DNA of 43,121 nt, taken from contig BJOX01000009.1 of the NCBI GenBank assembly GCA_009731375.1, forward strand, positions 500,502 to 543,622, read 5' to 3'. This document shows, one piece after another, positions 1 to 12,102 of the stretch. The notes beneath the pieces were generated by a model that was given only the letters and a program-made list of their open reading frames with translations, ran no database searches and was not told the DNA's origin. This stretch comes from Paulinella micropora (taxonomy: Eukaryota; Cercozoa; Imbricatea; Euglyphida). Within the stretch, counting starts at the first letter, position 1. Each line of letters begins with the position of its first letter. Made by a program: the position numbers and the translations under genes.

Positions 1-235
<235 letters not shown>

Positions 236-2000
236 ATCGGGGGTAGCAGTGTCGGGAGTAGTAGAGGTAGTAAAATGGCTTTGTGGCCACATGCCATCGG
301 AACTCCGCGTCCTGCACGGCGCCGTCCCACTGCAGACGAGCGTGCTTTCGGAATTGTCTACCCCACTCCTCAGCCCAAGGCAACGTGTTCTGAGGAGAAT
401 TCGGGGGTGGGCCCATGATTCCGGTCACGGCCCTTATCGCCGGTGCGTTTTCCATCCGCAGCAAGCTCGTGCGAATGGGTGAGACACAACGCAGGCTGCT
501 CTTGTTGGAATCGAATGTAATGTCTTGTCTCAGCCGTGCTACTCCCCGAAATCGATTGGGGATCGGCATCCGTCGCGCGTGACGTTCCTTCCGCCTACGG
601 GCAGGAGAGCTGAGTTAGGATATGCCTGGCACCGGGTGGTAGGAAGTAACGATTATAGGAGGCGCGTCTCAAGGGGAGTCCGAGACTCTCCTTGATCTGC
701 CGCAGTTCGTCACCCTCCGCTGCCAGCTCCCATGGGCGATCGCGGCCCACTCTAAGGTGGTAGTTACTAGGCTCTATACGCCTTGACCTCCTCAGGCAGG
801 GGCACGCCCGCTGTTTCAAGGAGTAGGTAATAGGCGTTGATGTCCGCCTGCGGCCATCGTAGCAGTCGGAGCTCATTGGGTTCCAAGAGCTGTTTTGGCG
901 CTTTGGTAATGCCATAATATCGGAAGGCGTGCGCTCTTTGTTGGTCGGTCAGTTTAGCCCATCCAGTGATAGTCTTGGCCTGCTCGAACTGTGCCTTGGT
1001 GAACGGTCCCCTATCACAGGTCCCGTCCGGCGCATATACGTACGGCACCACGTGTGAGAGAGGGTTTTCCCGTGGATGCTAAGTCACTGTCCATCGTCGA
1101 TTATATGGAAAGGCTTCGGCTTTATTGCACGGACTGCATCCTCTCGTTGTACGTATGTTCGATGCACATATGTGGCCCGTACCGTTCCGGCGACATATAC
1201 ACTGCGTCGGGGAGAACCCACCTTAGCCCACATGTACAGTTTCGGTTGCCATGGTAAGCGACCGTTCTTAACCCGCCACACACCACCCGGAGGGCATTCT
1301 CGTCGGTTGCCGCGTCGTTATAGGACGGATTGTGTGACCAGACCCCCCGCTCATCCTCCAGCGGCGGCAGTGGTGGTGGTAGGCTGATTTGTTCGTTCTT
1401 TCCTCAAATATGTGAGGATCCGGAACCCAGTTGACCTGGTTCCCGATTAGCCGATGTCGGTACGGCTCCTCCGTCGGCTTGAACGGGGGTCGTGGTGTCT
1501 AAGCGCTGGGCATTCGAGCCGCAATCTGCGCTCCGCGTCCTTTATGTCCGGATATGGAGGGAGATCCGATGGATCCGGCGTGAAGCTGGGTCAAAGGCAT
1601 ACCGGATTGGTTGTGCAAGCTCATCGAACTCATTAGGACCCTGAAGGAGGTGTGTCCATTCCCCGCAGCATCACATCTTCCGGTATGCGGTATGGTCGCA
1701 ATAACCGGTCGACGCGCGCGTAGTCTACCTTTTGGTGAGGGCTGGTACGGATAGGCGTGTAATCCACCTTTAAGTCCTCGCCCCATGTAATGACTCGGAA
1801 GGTGTTTTCGTGTACGTACTTGCCCCCATGAGAGTACACCGGTCGATCGATCGGTCCGTAAATGTACGGGATGGCATCGGTCTTATGGAAGTACGCCAAG
1901 AACGACTCTTCCCTGCCCCAGTGTCGGGCTTGTTCGGGTGGCGGACAGCGGTGGTGCTGAGCAGTGCTGTTCCGAAAAATTCACTTTTCATCACATGTTT
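236..2000 (-). pseudogene. Decayed minus-strand coding sequence, unidentified
   Basis: This block is GC-richer than the AT-rich DNA that follows. On the minus strand it holds several short open stretches with protein-like composition in different frames, notably 1633-1899 (88 residues, including KTDAIPYIYGPIDRPVYSHG) and 767-1051 (94 residues, including TGWAKLTDQQRAHAFRYYGI). None is long enough to be a whole gene, and the good frame changes every 100-300 bases, as expected for an old frameshifted mobile-element or viral-like ORF. I do not recognise the family. A spliced gene with short exons is possible, but I saw no convincing set of splice sites. Confidence 0.3.
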
Positions 2001-3320
2001 TCCGGGAAAATACTGAAACACTTGAAATGAACGAGTGGCACCTCTAATTGTTCTACAAGTCAATCAAGTTCAAGTGTCACTTTCAAGTTTTTCATCAGAA
2101 GAAAGTTTTTTTCCCGTGACACTGCAGGAGGTGGTTCAGATTCATATTAATAATACTTGCCGCGCCTAGTCTTTACTTGCTGATAGTAATATCATAGTAT
2201 ATACAAAAAAAAGTTGTATGCTTTCTGGTAAACCTCCGAGCCTCGGAGAGGCTGTAAGATCATGAGCCGGTCCATGCCATGATCCGACTCACTTAAGTCA
2301 GTGACCGTGGCAGTGGATCCGGTCACGCACACTTAAGTGAAGTGATCGTAGTAGGAGTAGGTTTCAAGTTACACGTGAAGTAGTAAAATGATATCGGCGC
2401 GGCCTCAGGTTAAGGGTCAAAACTCATCGGAAATGATATTAATGATTATTTATGCAAGTGATAGTAATATCAATTACTTTTTTTCAGTTATTTAATAATA
2501 TTTAAATTTTGACTTGAAAATCAAGTTTTCAAGTTGTATTAGTATTATAATTATAGCGGAGCACGTTCAAGTTGAATTCAGGACGGTGTTGTTAGCCCCG
2601 ACTATCATGATTCATTGTTATCAACTTTCAAGCCGCTGACTCGGTTATTCATCAAGTTTCATCTGAGTCTGTAAACTTTTCCAACGTTATTCATGAACAT
2701 TATTTTACGCCAAAATATTAATACAGAGCGGGTAAAACAATATATTTAGTTACTTTTAATAATATTAGTTGAAATTATAATTTAAATTCAAACTTCAGCA
2801 TATTAATAAAAGTTTCAAGTCACGTTTTGAATTCGATATATATATGTCAGATTCTCAGTGGCAAATTTACTCACATATTTTCTTCATGATTTTATTTAAT
2901 ATAACGAAAAAACGCGGCTGCGAATATAAATAGAAAATCATATAAAGTCAGCAATAATAAAATAATAAACAATACAAGTAAAAATTTCAATAGTGCTGAT
3001 TGGCCGGAAAATTTTCGACTGAGGAAACCACGATGCCATGTCTGGTTCTTTTTAAGTCTATCACTTGAATGGTCAATATCTATACATTTGACACACTACG
3101 ACCAAATCATTATTGGCTGACTCGAAATCATACTATGTACAGCACTTTTCCGCTGACATGTGTTGAGACTCATGAATAATACTGCAACTCCAGCATTTCT
3201 AATCAGTTTCTGTTTTCACTGTACAATTGATTACCACGCAGCAAGTTTCTTCTCCATTTTTCCTTCCCGGCGTCTACCTCTCTTTCTCTTTCTCTCCTTG
3301 AAGCATTCATAACACGAAAT
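2000..3320. other. AT-rich unique DNA, no gene seen
   Basis: No frame is open for a useful length. The block is enriched in CAAGT/ACTTG-type words between about 2020 and 2850 and contains a hairpin-forming inverted repeat at 2290-2339. Nothing else is recognisable. Confidence 0.6.
2290..2339. repeat. Short inverted repeat (hairpin)
   Basis: CACTTAAGTCAGTGACCG at 2290-2307 pairs, with a small bulge, with CGGTCACGCACACTTAAGTG at 2320-2339 around a 12-base loop. It could be a remnant of a foldback element. No protein or promoter context is attached. Confidence 0.6.
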
Positions 3321-3414
3321 TAAGCATGAATCGTTGCAGATTCGCTGTTATTAGCATTATGGCAACGCAAATCCATCCTCACTGGCTCCCGATTCGTTCT
3401 TGATCGCACCCAAA

Positions 3415-3540
3415 AAGGGCTCTGACCCGAGGTTAAGCAAAGAGGGATTTGACCCGAATGCAAGCAAAGGGCCCGAAAGGAAGCAAAGGAAGGATATGAC
3501 CCGAAGTCAAGCAGAGGGTTCAAATTTAAAGCGAATTCAA
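3415..3540 (+). repeat. Degenerate GACCCGA..AAGCAAAG tandem repeat
   Basis: About four imperfect units of 25-28 bases follow GACCCGA-(n)-AAGCAAAG-GG. On the plus strand one frame reads through them (SDPRLSKEG, FDPNASKGP). The frame is short and has no context, so I list it as a minisatellite rather than a gene. Confidence 0.5.
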
Positions 3541-3647
3541 GCACAAGGAAAATGTTCGCCGCTGTCAGTTTCGAGAAAACTGCGGAGTTGCTCTCCTTGC
3601 TGCTACTTATGCTCGACTATCCTCTGGTGAAATCATAATTTTCTGGA

Positions 3648-4613
3648 CTAGAAGGGAGCCTCCTTGCTGAATCCGGATCCTGATGCAAAGCGTGACTCTG
3701 GTCGTGACCTTGAGCCTTCTTGCGACATGACCACCTGGCGCCACATACTCTTGCACGCCACGCAAAATTCCTCACATTTGTGTAGCGAATGCTCGCATGA
3801 ACATGCAGAGGAAGATTTGGGCATCTTAGCCGTTGACAATGGATTTATATGGCGAGGTTCACTCTGTATGTGTTTGTAGTTTGACAGGAGAAGCTCCTGG
3901 ACGACCAGAATAGTCAAACCCAGCACCAGTCCCCAGAGAAAACAATCGGTAGTCATAGCAAGCACGTCTGAAATTCCTACTCCAACCGCTGCTTCTTGGC
4001 TTTTCGATTGGATTATTGTGAGAAATCGATAGCCGGCTCCGACGATGAAAGGAGCTACGAATCGAGTGCGCAGGAATGTCAGGCGTGGAGGAGCATCGAA
4101 AATGGAAGATATGTAGCCATTCATGCTTGCAGTCGCGACCATCTCCTGACCCATCACTTCAGTTGGGTCACGAGCGCTCTCTAAGCATTGGTGCAGTTCC
4201 CTCGCATTCAGTCCGATTGTGTCATCGTTGCACGCCGAGCGGCTGCTGCTCTTATATTCCCGGGTTGTGGGGAACATGGAGGTGGCAAGAGATTCTGAGT
4301 CTAGGTGGCGGAAGTTGCTCGGATGACGTGATTCGTTGGATGAGGGGTACAGAGATTTTGTGATGCTATGAGAGTCGGGAGAAGTTGGGCATTCATTGTT
4401 GAAAGTTCCTAGTCTCTCCATCATGGATCGCATGCGATCTTGGTCCAAAAGGGCTGACGGCCTTCTGCGCGCTGGTGGCGGTGACCCCGAAGTTGGAGAT
4501 TCAGGTGAACGTGTGCTCGTATCATGCAGGGACATGACACTTAATTGTCGTCCTTGTGATACAGAGTCGGTCCTATTGCAAAACAATTTGCTACCAGTGA
4601 ACCTTTGAAACAC
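3648..4613 (-). CDS. Predicted two-helix membrane protein with Cys/His-rich tail, unknown family
   Basis: This is the longest clean non-repetitive frame in the left third of the window, about 320 codons ending in a stop at 3648. The first in-frame ATG is near 4535 (MSLHDTS...), giving about 295 residues. The frame stays open upstream, and an AG just before TCTGCG near 4630 could be a splice acceptor, so this may be a 3' exon. The N-terminal half is Ser/Pro/Arg-rich and probably disordered. It is followed by hydrophobic segments around APFIVGAGYRFLTII and DCFLWGLVLGLTILVVQELL, likely membrane helices. The tail holds a compact cluster, CSCEHSLHKCEEFCVAC, that could bind metal. I do not recognise a family. 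The predicted topology is two helices with both ends on the same side. Confidence 0.6.
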   Translation of the reverse strand: MFQRFTGSKLFCNRTDSVSQGRQLSVMSLHDTSTRSPESPTSGSPPPARRRPSALLDQDRMRSMMERLGTFNNECPTSPDSHSITKSLYPSSNESRHPSNFRHLDSESLATSMFPTTREYKSSSRSACNDDTIGLNARELHQCLESARDPTEVMGQEMVATASMNGYISSIFDAPPRLTFLRTRFVAPFIVGAGYRFLTIIQSKSQEAAVGVGISDVLAMTTDCFLWGLVLGLTILVVQELLLSNYKHIQSEPRHINPLSTAKMPKSSSACSCEHSLHKCEEFCVACKSMWRQVVMSQEGSRSRPESRFASGSGFSKEAPF

Positions 4614-4635
4614 AGGTTCTTCGCAGACTAATGAA

Positions 4636-4960
4636 CCGTTTCAAGGGCAGGATTGAAGGTGACTACAGAAGCAACGAACAAGAAACGAACAAGGAATACA
4701 CAAGCAACGAACAAGGAACGCACAAGCAACAAGCCAACACAGGAATATCAAGGGCAGGATTGAAGGTAACCACAGAGGCAACGAACAAGCAACACACAAG
4801 CAACCAAGAAAGCAACAAAGAAGAAGAAGAAGAAGAAGAAAGAAGAAGAATCAAGGGCAGTAGTGAAGGTACAAAGGAAGCAACAAACTAGCAACAAAAA
4901 CAACAGAGATAACAATTTCAGGGGCAGCTGACGAAAGAAGCAACAAACAAGCAATGACAA
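4636..4960. repeat. AAGGGCAG/AACGAACAAG minisatellite with GAA run
   Basis: Four diverged copies of a unit beginning AAGGGCAGgattgaaggt lie near 4648, 4750, 4853 and 4918. Between them are CAACGAACAAG-type words and a GAA run at 4818-4850. The stretch is A-rich on the plus strand, and the long open frames there are low-complexity shadows. Confidence 0.75.
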
Positions 4961-5089
4961 GGACGATGATGAAAACGACGCGACGTCGCAGCAACAGCAA
5001 AAGCAACAGAACTACCACCAAGACGACCAAGACCACCACGAGCGGCAGAAAATGCAACAAATTATTATTTGCTGTGGATCTCGTTGTTT

Positions 5090-5282
5090 GATTGTTTGTT
5101 GTTTGTTTGTTGTTTCTCTATTGTACCACCACCACCAACAACAACAACAACAAAGAAACCAGGACAACCACCACCACTACCAAGAACAACAACAACATCA
5201 TCATCATCATCGCCGTCGTCATCATTATCATCATCATCATCATCAACAACAACAACAACAATAATAATAATAATAATATACT
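5090..5282. repeat. CAA/CAT/AAT trinucleotide arrays
   Basis: Consecutive runs of ACC, AAC, ATC and AAT triplets. Homopolymeric translations in all frames are artefacts of the repeat. No splice or start context supports coding. Confidence 0.9.
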
Positions 5283-5790
5283 CCTCTCAGGCGTACTGAT
5301 GCAGCTGATGGCATGATCCGTTTCCGGACATGAGCCTCCATGCCCTTGTTCGAGGTGCTCCATCCCCACCTAGTCAGTCTCTCGACTGGTAATAGGGGCC
5401 ACCGATGGAGCTCCTGAGGGCAAGACTACACTAAGCCGAGGTTATTCTGCAGTCAGCAGCCTCTTGCAAAACGTTGCCGAATGTGCAAGTGCGTACACCA
5501 AGCATGGTTGCTAGAACTACCTCAAAACCCCACCCATAACAATGGGGTATCCACTGGGTTCCCGGGCTATCAACCGGCATAGCGGAGTTTAAGATCTTCG
5601 ACGGGCGCCCAACGACCCTCCTCCCCAGCATCATCCACCAAATGGTTTTGAGTTGGCATCACAGTTTAACGCTTCAAGGCCTTTGGGCAAATCTGCACAT
5701 GTGCCTCCATCGTCTCACCCCTAAGGGGAGAACGAAGATTTGAGGATAGCTCTACTGATGCCCCCGAAGGAGCTCCAAGCCTTCCAGACA
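5283..5790. other. Unique DNA, no gene assigned
   Basis: About 500 bases of ordinary base composition hold only short frames on either strand, such as 67 codons on the minus strand at 5431-5634. There is no recognisable domain. It may be a fragment of a dispersed element, but nothing in the sequence settles that. Confidence 0.4.
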
Positions 5791-5922
5791 GAGAATTCCA
5801 ACAAACACACACACACACAAATAGATAGACATACATACATGCGTACATGCCTCGCCTGGGTAAGTGAGCATTTCAAAAAAGATATCACAAAAATAGCGAT
5901 GGCAAGAATAAGAAGAAACCTG

Positions 5923-6316
5923 ACCACTACGCAAACAAACACACACAGTCAAAAACAACTAATCAGAAATTGGGTGGTAGAATCATGTAATAGCATTTGA
6001 TAAATTACTTATTTTTGGCTGGAACAGGCCGAAGGAACAAGTTTGGGCACATATTCCAGCTTGACCACAACACAGATATAAGAAAAAGAAAATCACAAAA
6101 AGTAGCCGTGACAAGAGATTGTCAGATAAGAAGAAACCTGATTTTGTAGGGGACGGACTGGTGTTTTCGGTAGCTTTGAGTACGAAGTTGCGTAAATCTT
6201 ACGATGGTTCGGAAGAACCACTACGCAAACAAACACACACAGTCAAAAACTAGTCAGAAATTGGGTGGTAGAATCATGTAATAACATTTGATAAATCACT
6301 TATTTTTGGCTGGAAG
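5923..6316. repeat. Tandem duplication of about 294 bases
   Basis: The block starting ACCACTACGCAAACAAACAC at 5923 recurs at 6217 and can be followed for about 95 bases to TTATTTTTGGCTGGA with few differences. Flanking words (TCACAAAAA..AAGAAGAAACCTG; AAGGAACAA.TTTGGGCACATA) are also present in both copies, so the whole unit is a diverged tandem duplication. No coding content is visible. Confidence 0.85.
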
Positions 6317-6319
6317 CAG

Positions 6320-7020
6320 ACAGACCCAAGGAACAACTTTGGGCACATAGGTTCCAGGCACACTAAAGCAAAGTGAGAACTACGTGTACAGTGAAAGTGG
6401 TCAGATTAATTGTGTGGTGCCACACGCACGCCCCAAAATTTCCACCTTCTCTTGGGATGCCACTCTTTTCAGTGTGCCCCGGTCATACTAGATATTAGAA
6501 AAAAACCTCGCCACCCCAGACCCCAAAGTTCCCCCACAAGTTTGGGACGAACTTTGCAACGGTGGTGTCAGAACGATTTTGCATCCGAATCAAGGACCTT
6601 CATTTTCCCCATGGCCAGTTTCCCAGTTCTACAACCTTTTTGATTTCAAACGTTAAACGTGAACCATATGCATCTTCAATTCCCTGACCCTCTAGACCCT
6701 TGACCAAACTTTTTATATCCATAGATGCCACTTGCTGCAGATCCAAAGACCCAACTCTTTGGCACAACTTTCCTCATCCATGTAGATTCATAGGAAGTTA
6801 GATCCACCAATCACGGATTTCCCAGAACTAATCTACCAGTGCAGGAACTTTTTATATCTTTTATTTTTTGCCTCCAAAAAAGGTCATCTCTGACTTTTGG
6901 GGGGTTGTTTCTTCTGCCTCAAAGTTTTTTTGCATTGTAGTTCACACCTTGCGCTATTTTCTTTCCACTACCACACACTTTTCTATTTTCTTTCCCACAC
7001 AAAAAATACTCTTTGATTCC
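6320..7020. other. Unique non-coding DNA
   Basis: No frame of convincing length. Pyrimidine-rich patches occur near 6840-7010. I see no gene, RNA or mobile element here. Confidence 0.5.
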
Positions 7021-7029
7021 ACTTACGCA

Positions 7030-7415
7030 CTCTGTGTGTGTGTGTGTGTGCGTGTGTGTGTGTCACTGTGTCTGCCTGTCTGTCTGTCTCTCTGTCTGTC
7101 TCTCTGTCTGTCTCTCTGTCTGTCCGTCTTTCTGTCTCTCTTTCTGTCCGTCTTTCTGTCTCTCTGCCTCTCTGTCTCAGACTAGTACTGTCTGTCCGTC
7201 TGAGTACTCGTCTGTCTGTCTGTCTTAGACTGTCCGTGTGTCTGTCTGTCTGTACATGTGCTAGTTGTCTGTCTGTCTGTCTGTCTGCCTGCCTGTCTGT
7301 CTGTCTGCCTGTGTGTGTGTGTGTGTGTGTGTGTGTTAGATCTTGTGTTTGTGTGTGTTTGTCTGTGTGTGTGTGTGTCTGTCTGTCTGTCTCTCGAGCT
7401 CTGTCTGCCTGTCTG

Positions 7416-7453
<38 letters not shown>

Positions 7454-7570
7454 TGTGTGTGTGTCTGTGTCTGTGTTTGTGTGTGTGTGTGTGTCTGTGT
7501 GTCTATGTATGTATGTATGTATGTATGTATGTATTTATGTATGTATGTATGTATTTATGTATTTATGTAC

Positions 7571-7601
<31 letters not shown>

Positions 7602-8014
7602 CGTATGTATGTATGTATGTATGTACATATGTACATATGTATGTATGTATGTATGTATGTATGTCTAGTATGTATGTATGTATGTATGTATGTATGTATG
7701 TATGTATGTATGTATGTATGTATGCATGCATGCATGCATGCATGCAGATGCAAGTACTTATGCATGCATGTATGTATGTATGATGTGTATGTATGTATGT
7801 GTGTATGTATGCATATATGCATACATGCATGCATGCATGCATGCATGCATGTATGCATGTTATGTATGTATATATGTATGTATGTATATATGTATATATG
7901 TATGCATGTATGCATGCATGCATGCAATGATGTATGTATGTATGTATGTATCTATGCATGTATGTATGTATGTATGTATGTAGGTATGTGTGTGTGTGTG
8001 TGTATGTATGTGTA

Positions 8015-8047
<33 letters not shown>

Positions 8048-8388
8048 ATGTATGTATGCATGTATGCATGTATGTACGTATGTATATGTACGTATGTATG
8101 TATGTATGTATGTATGTATGTAGGTATGTATGCATGTATGTATGATGTATGTATGTATGGATGGGTGGATGGGTGGGTGGATTGCCCACGGCCACGGGAT
8201 AAATAGGTGGATGGGTGGATATCGATAGGTGGATGTGTAAATGTAGATAGTTAGATGGGTAACGAGGATGGGTGGATGGGTGGATGGGCGGATGGATACG
8301 GTGGATTGACGGATTGATGGATTGATGGATGGATATCGATGGGTGATCACACTGCCTGATTGTGTGTTGTACATGTGTGTGTGTGTGT

Positions 8389-8440
<52 letters not shown>

Positions 8441-8750
8441 GTTTTGTGTGCAACGTATGTGTGTGTGAGCTTGTATTTATGTGTGTGTGTGTGTGTGTGC
8501 GTGTCTGTGCGTGTGTGCATGTGTGTGTATGTGTGTGTGTGTGCACGTGTGTGTGTGTGTGTGTGTGTATTATTGTATGTATTTAGTGTGTGCGTTTATA
8601 TATACATATATATATGTAATATATATATGTATATATATATATGTGCGGTGTGAGGACTGAGTGTGTCACGGTGTGTGTGTGTGTGTGTCTGTGTGTGTGT
8701 ATGTACATGTGTGTGTGTCTGTGTGTTTGTGTCTGTGTGTGTGCACTTTT
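7030..8750. repeat. Compound (TG)n / (TCTG)n / (ATGT)n / (GATG)n microsatellite block
   Basis: Successive arrays of TGTG, TGTC, TATG with GCATG interludes, TGGA/TGGG, GA and TA motifs fill about 1.7 kb. The very long frames through it translate to CVCV or MYVC strings and have no coding value. Confidence 0.97.
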
Positions 8751-8754
8751 TTAT

Positions 8755-9540
8755 GAACTGCCCGGACTGCGAATATTGATTTTCATCAATATTTCCAAAA
8801 AATATTGAATTTTCAATATTAGTATTGATTCAAAATCAATATCCCCCCGGGCCCCCCCAAAAAAAATATTGCTTTTGAAATCAATATTAATATTGATGTA
8901 AAAAAAAAAAAAAAAAATTTATGAAACCAAGGCAAAAAAAATAAAAAAAATTTATTGATTTTGCTGCAATATGTTAATAAATCTTCACCATTATTGTCAC
9001 TAGTTTTCAAGTCACGTAGTATTTTCACGCGAAGTTATAAAAAATTTACTAAAAAATACTGATTTTATGCAATACTAATATTGATTTTTAATACAACTTC
9101 TATTATAGAATATTAAAAAGCTGCAAGATTTATATCAAAAGGAGTCAAGCAATATAAATATTGCATCTTTTCAATATAAGTATTGAATGTTCAGGAACAA
9201 CTGTATATGAGGGCCCATCTGAAACAATTGGAAATATAACAAAAATTTCTTCCCGGGAAATGTTTGTTATGTTTCCAATCGTTTCGGACTGACCGTGGCA
9301 AGTAAAATCACAAAAAAAGCAATATTAATATTGAAATTGATGCACTGAATATCAATATTGCAAAAAAGCAATGTTAATATTGAAAGTGATGTATGCAATA
9401 TTAATATTGCAGAGGAGAATCTAACGCCCCGGCAAATCAAAAACAGTAAGTAAAATATCAACGGTAGTGGTTTTGGCCGGACGGCGTTCAAGTGCTCATA
9501 TTGATACAACACACACTGAGACACGCACACATACACAGAC
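8755..9540. repeat. AT-rich island of ATATTGA-type motifs
   Basis: CAATATT, ATATTGATTTT and their complements recur many times (for example 8773-8900 and 9310-9410), making the island locally self-complementary. It includes the foldback at 9219-9289. Short frames here are AT-driven. I see no gene. Confidence 0.7.
9219..9289. repeat. Foldback hairpin centred on CCCGGG
   Basis: CTGAAACAATTGGAAATATAAC at 9219-9240 is an imperfect inverted copy of GTTATGTTTCCAATCGTTTCGGA at 9266-9288, with TTCTTCCCGGGAAA between them. The arms pair over about 22 bases with few mismatches. It is probably a small foldback or MITE-like element. Confidence 0.75.
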
Positions 9541-9885
9541 CGACCAGGCTTTTTAATAATTGAAGAACGCTTTCGTTTTGTAGAGCTGAGTCGAAAGGAA
9601 GCATGTATTTACTAAAATAGGCGAACATAAGTGTCTATGCTCATGGCGATACCATATGGTATCCAGTGTTACCATATGGTATCAGTTTTTTAGTGACAGG
9701 TTTTAAAAAAATTCTAGCGATCGAACCGGATGCGTTGTCATAAAATAAACTACAGTAATCTATTGAGCAAGTCCCCAGGAAGCGACCCGTAAAATTTCTC
9801 TACAAAACTTTGAGTTGAAGTTTTTTTTTTTTGATAGAAGGGTGACCCCTCCCAATACACTTTTTCCACGGGAAGCCGCCACATA

Positions 9886-12028
9886 ATGATTTTTTCTCCA
9901 AAGATGGAAGTAGGAACGACCATCTCAGTCTCTGTTTCTCGGTTCGGGGTGCCTCAGTGGGCAAAAAAGAAATTCGGGGAATCGAAATATAAGGACATTC
10001 GGGCTTTGGGTGTGTTGAAAGAAAAAGAAACGAAACAAAAAAAAGCTCTTATTACTGCTCGGTTTGATGGTAAGGATTATTACGAGTTCACAAAACATTT
10101 GAAGCCAGAGCCAGCCCATGAGTGGTCGAGTTTGGCTTTCATGAATGGGGAGGGCGAAGAGGTAGTGATGGAGGTCTCTGATGATGAAGAAGAAGAAGAG
10201 GAGGAGCAGGAGGAGGAACAAAAACAAGAACAGAAAGAGCAGGCTGCTGTAGAAGAAGACGAGGAGGAGGGGGAGGGAGGTGATGAAGAATTCATGCCCT
10301 GTTACAATCCAAGCCCTCATACGGCCGAGGAAACAGAGACTGAGAGAGAAAAACTCTGGGAAAGGGGTTCGACTGGAAGCTGGGTCCACAGGCGGTGGAT
10401 TGGGGAGCAGATCGACCTTGGCACAAACCGAAGACGACACTCGATGAAAAAAAAGACACTGGCCCCCAGTGTCGTAAGCCCTCCTCTCTCTCTGTCTTCT
10501 CTATATATTTTTCCTATTCCAGTTAGCACCTCATTCCCCAACACTTTCTCTACATGTCTATGTCTTTTTTTAAAATTGTGTTGTGTTGTTTCAGACAACG
10601 ATTGGAAAGAAAAAAAAATTTCAACTCTGTGTTTGGTCTGTTGGTTTCTTGTAATCATGGTGTCAACTTTTTTCAAGGTTTTTGTTTGTTTTGCCAATTT
10701 TTTTTTAATTTTTTTTCTTTTTTCCTGTGTGTAGACACTTTTTGCACTTTTTGCCAATGGATGCGGTGACAAAACTTATACAGCTTACTAACATAGAGCT
10801 AGCGAAAGAGAAAGATAAGAGGGTCTCAAAACTGGGCTACTTACCACGGAAGAATTTTGTCTTTGTGGGGCTGTTAATCCAAATCTCATTGGCCGACAGA
10901 GGTAGGAGAAGGTCACACTGGGCACCCAAAAAGTGTATGGGTACAGACGGCTTGCCGGGGGATGGTTACGGCGACATAATGGCCTGCAATCGGTTCGAGG
11001 GGATCTTGAAATGTTTACGTACAGGTCCACCAGCAACAGAAGAGGACCCTTTTTTGCCTATTCGGGGGTGGGCGGAGGCTGTCGATCGTAAGGCGAGGGA
11101 AGCCATAGTTGGGGGGGGGGTCATTACTATCGACGAAAGTATGGGGCAGTTCACTGGAGAAGGAATGCCTGGGCAAATGGTTGTTCCCCGCAAGCCGATC
11201 CCCGTGGGAAGGGAATATCATACCGCCTGTTGTGTCGAGTCTGGGGTCTGTATCGCACTGGAGATGGTGGAAGGTAAGGAGAGAGATAAAAAAAAAGAAT
11301 TTGCACATGAGTTCGGGGTCACTACTGCCACCACTTTGCGTATGATGAGGCAGTGGTTCGGTTCTGGCCCGGGGCGCATTGCAATCGGTGATTCGTGGTT
11401 TGCCAGTTGCAAAACAGCATGTGAGTTGAAAAACTTTTGAAAGTGGCCTTGATTTTGTCGGAATGGTGAAGACTGCACACGCGGGCTTTCCTGTGAAGAT
11501 GCTATGGGGTGCCAGGGGGGGGTCGAAGGGGGATTTGGCGTCAGCAACATGCGAAAAGGACGGTATCAGGCTGCTCGCGGTGAACCAAAACGACCGTGAC
11601 CACAATCAGCAGCAGGTTCAATGATTGCTACATGCTCCACCACTTTGCCCGGCAAGCCGCGGAATGCTCGTTACAGCCGCACTTTGCCTCTTATCCCGAG
11701 GTGCGATGCAGTGCGTTGTATTATAGCGCTTTCAACGCTGTCGATCAACTTGCTTCAACTCCGCTCGCCACGGGTCAGCCTCTTCCCTCAACCTCGGCAT
11801 TACAGTCAATGACTGGAAAAAGGTTGATTTCTTTATTTTGCTGGATTTTATTATTATCACCACTGGCAATGCTTACAAGCATTTCAATTTTTTCAAGCAG
11901 CAAAACCGCCGGTTTTGGTCAATCTCAATATGCTGAAAGGAGACAACATGCACGGCTTTTTCAAGCATCTCCTCGCATCCAAGCTCATTGAAAGCGCCGG
12001 AAACGAGCCTAATCTTGCAGGTCCCCAG

Positions 12029-12102
<74 letters not shown>

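Noticed and set aside
5283-5640. Non-LTR retrotransposon fragment
   Set aside because: The feel of the sequence suggested it, but I could find no reverse transcriptase or endonuclease motif in any frame.
7038-8546. Very long open frames encoding CVCV, MYVC or HTYI strings
   Set aside because: They are read-throughs of TG, TCTG and ATGT arrays on both strands and in several frames at once. No start context, splice sites or non-repeat protein sequence supports them.
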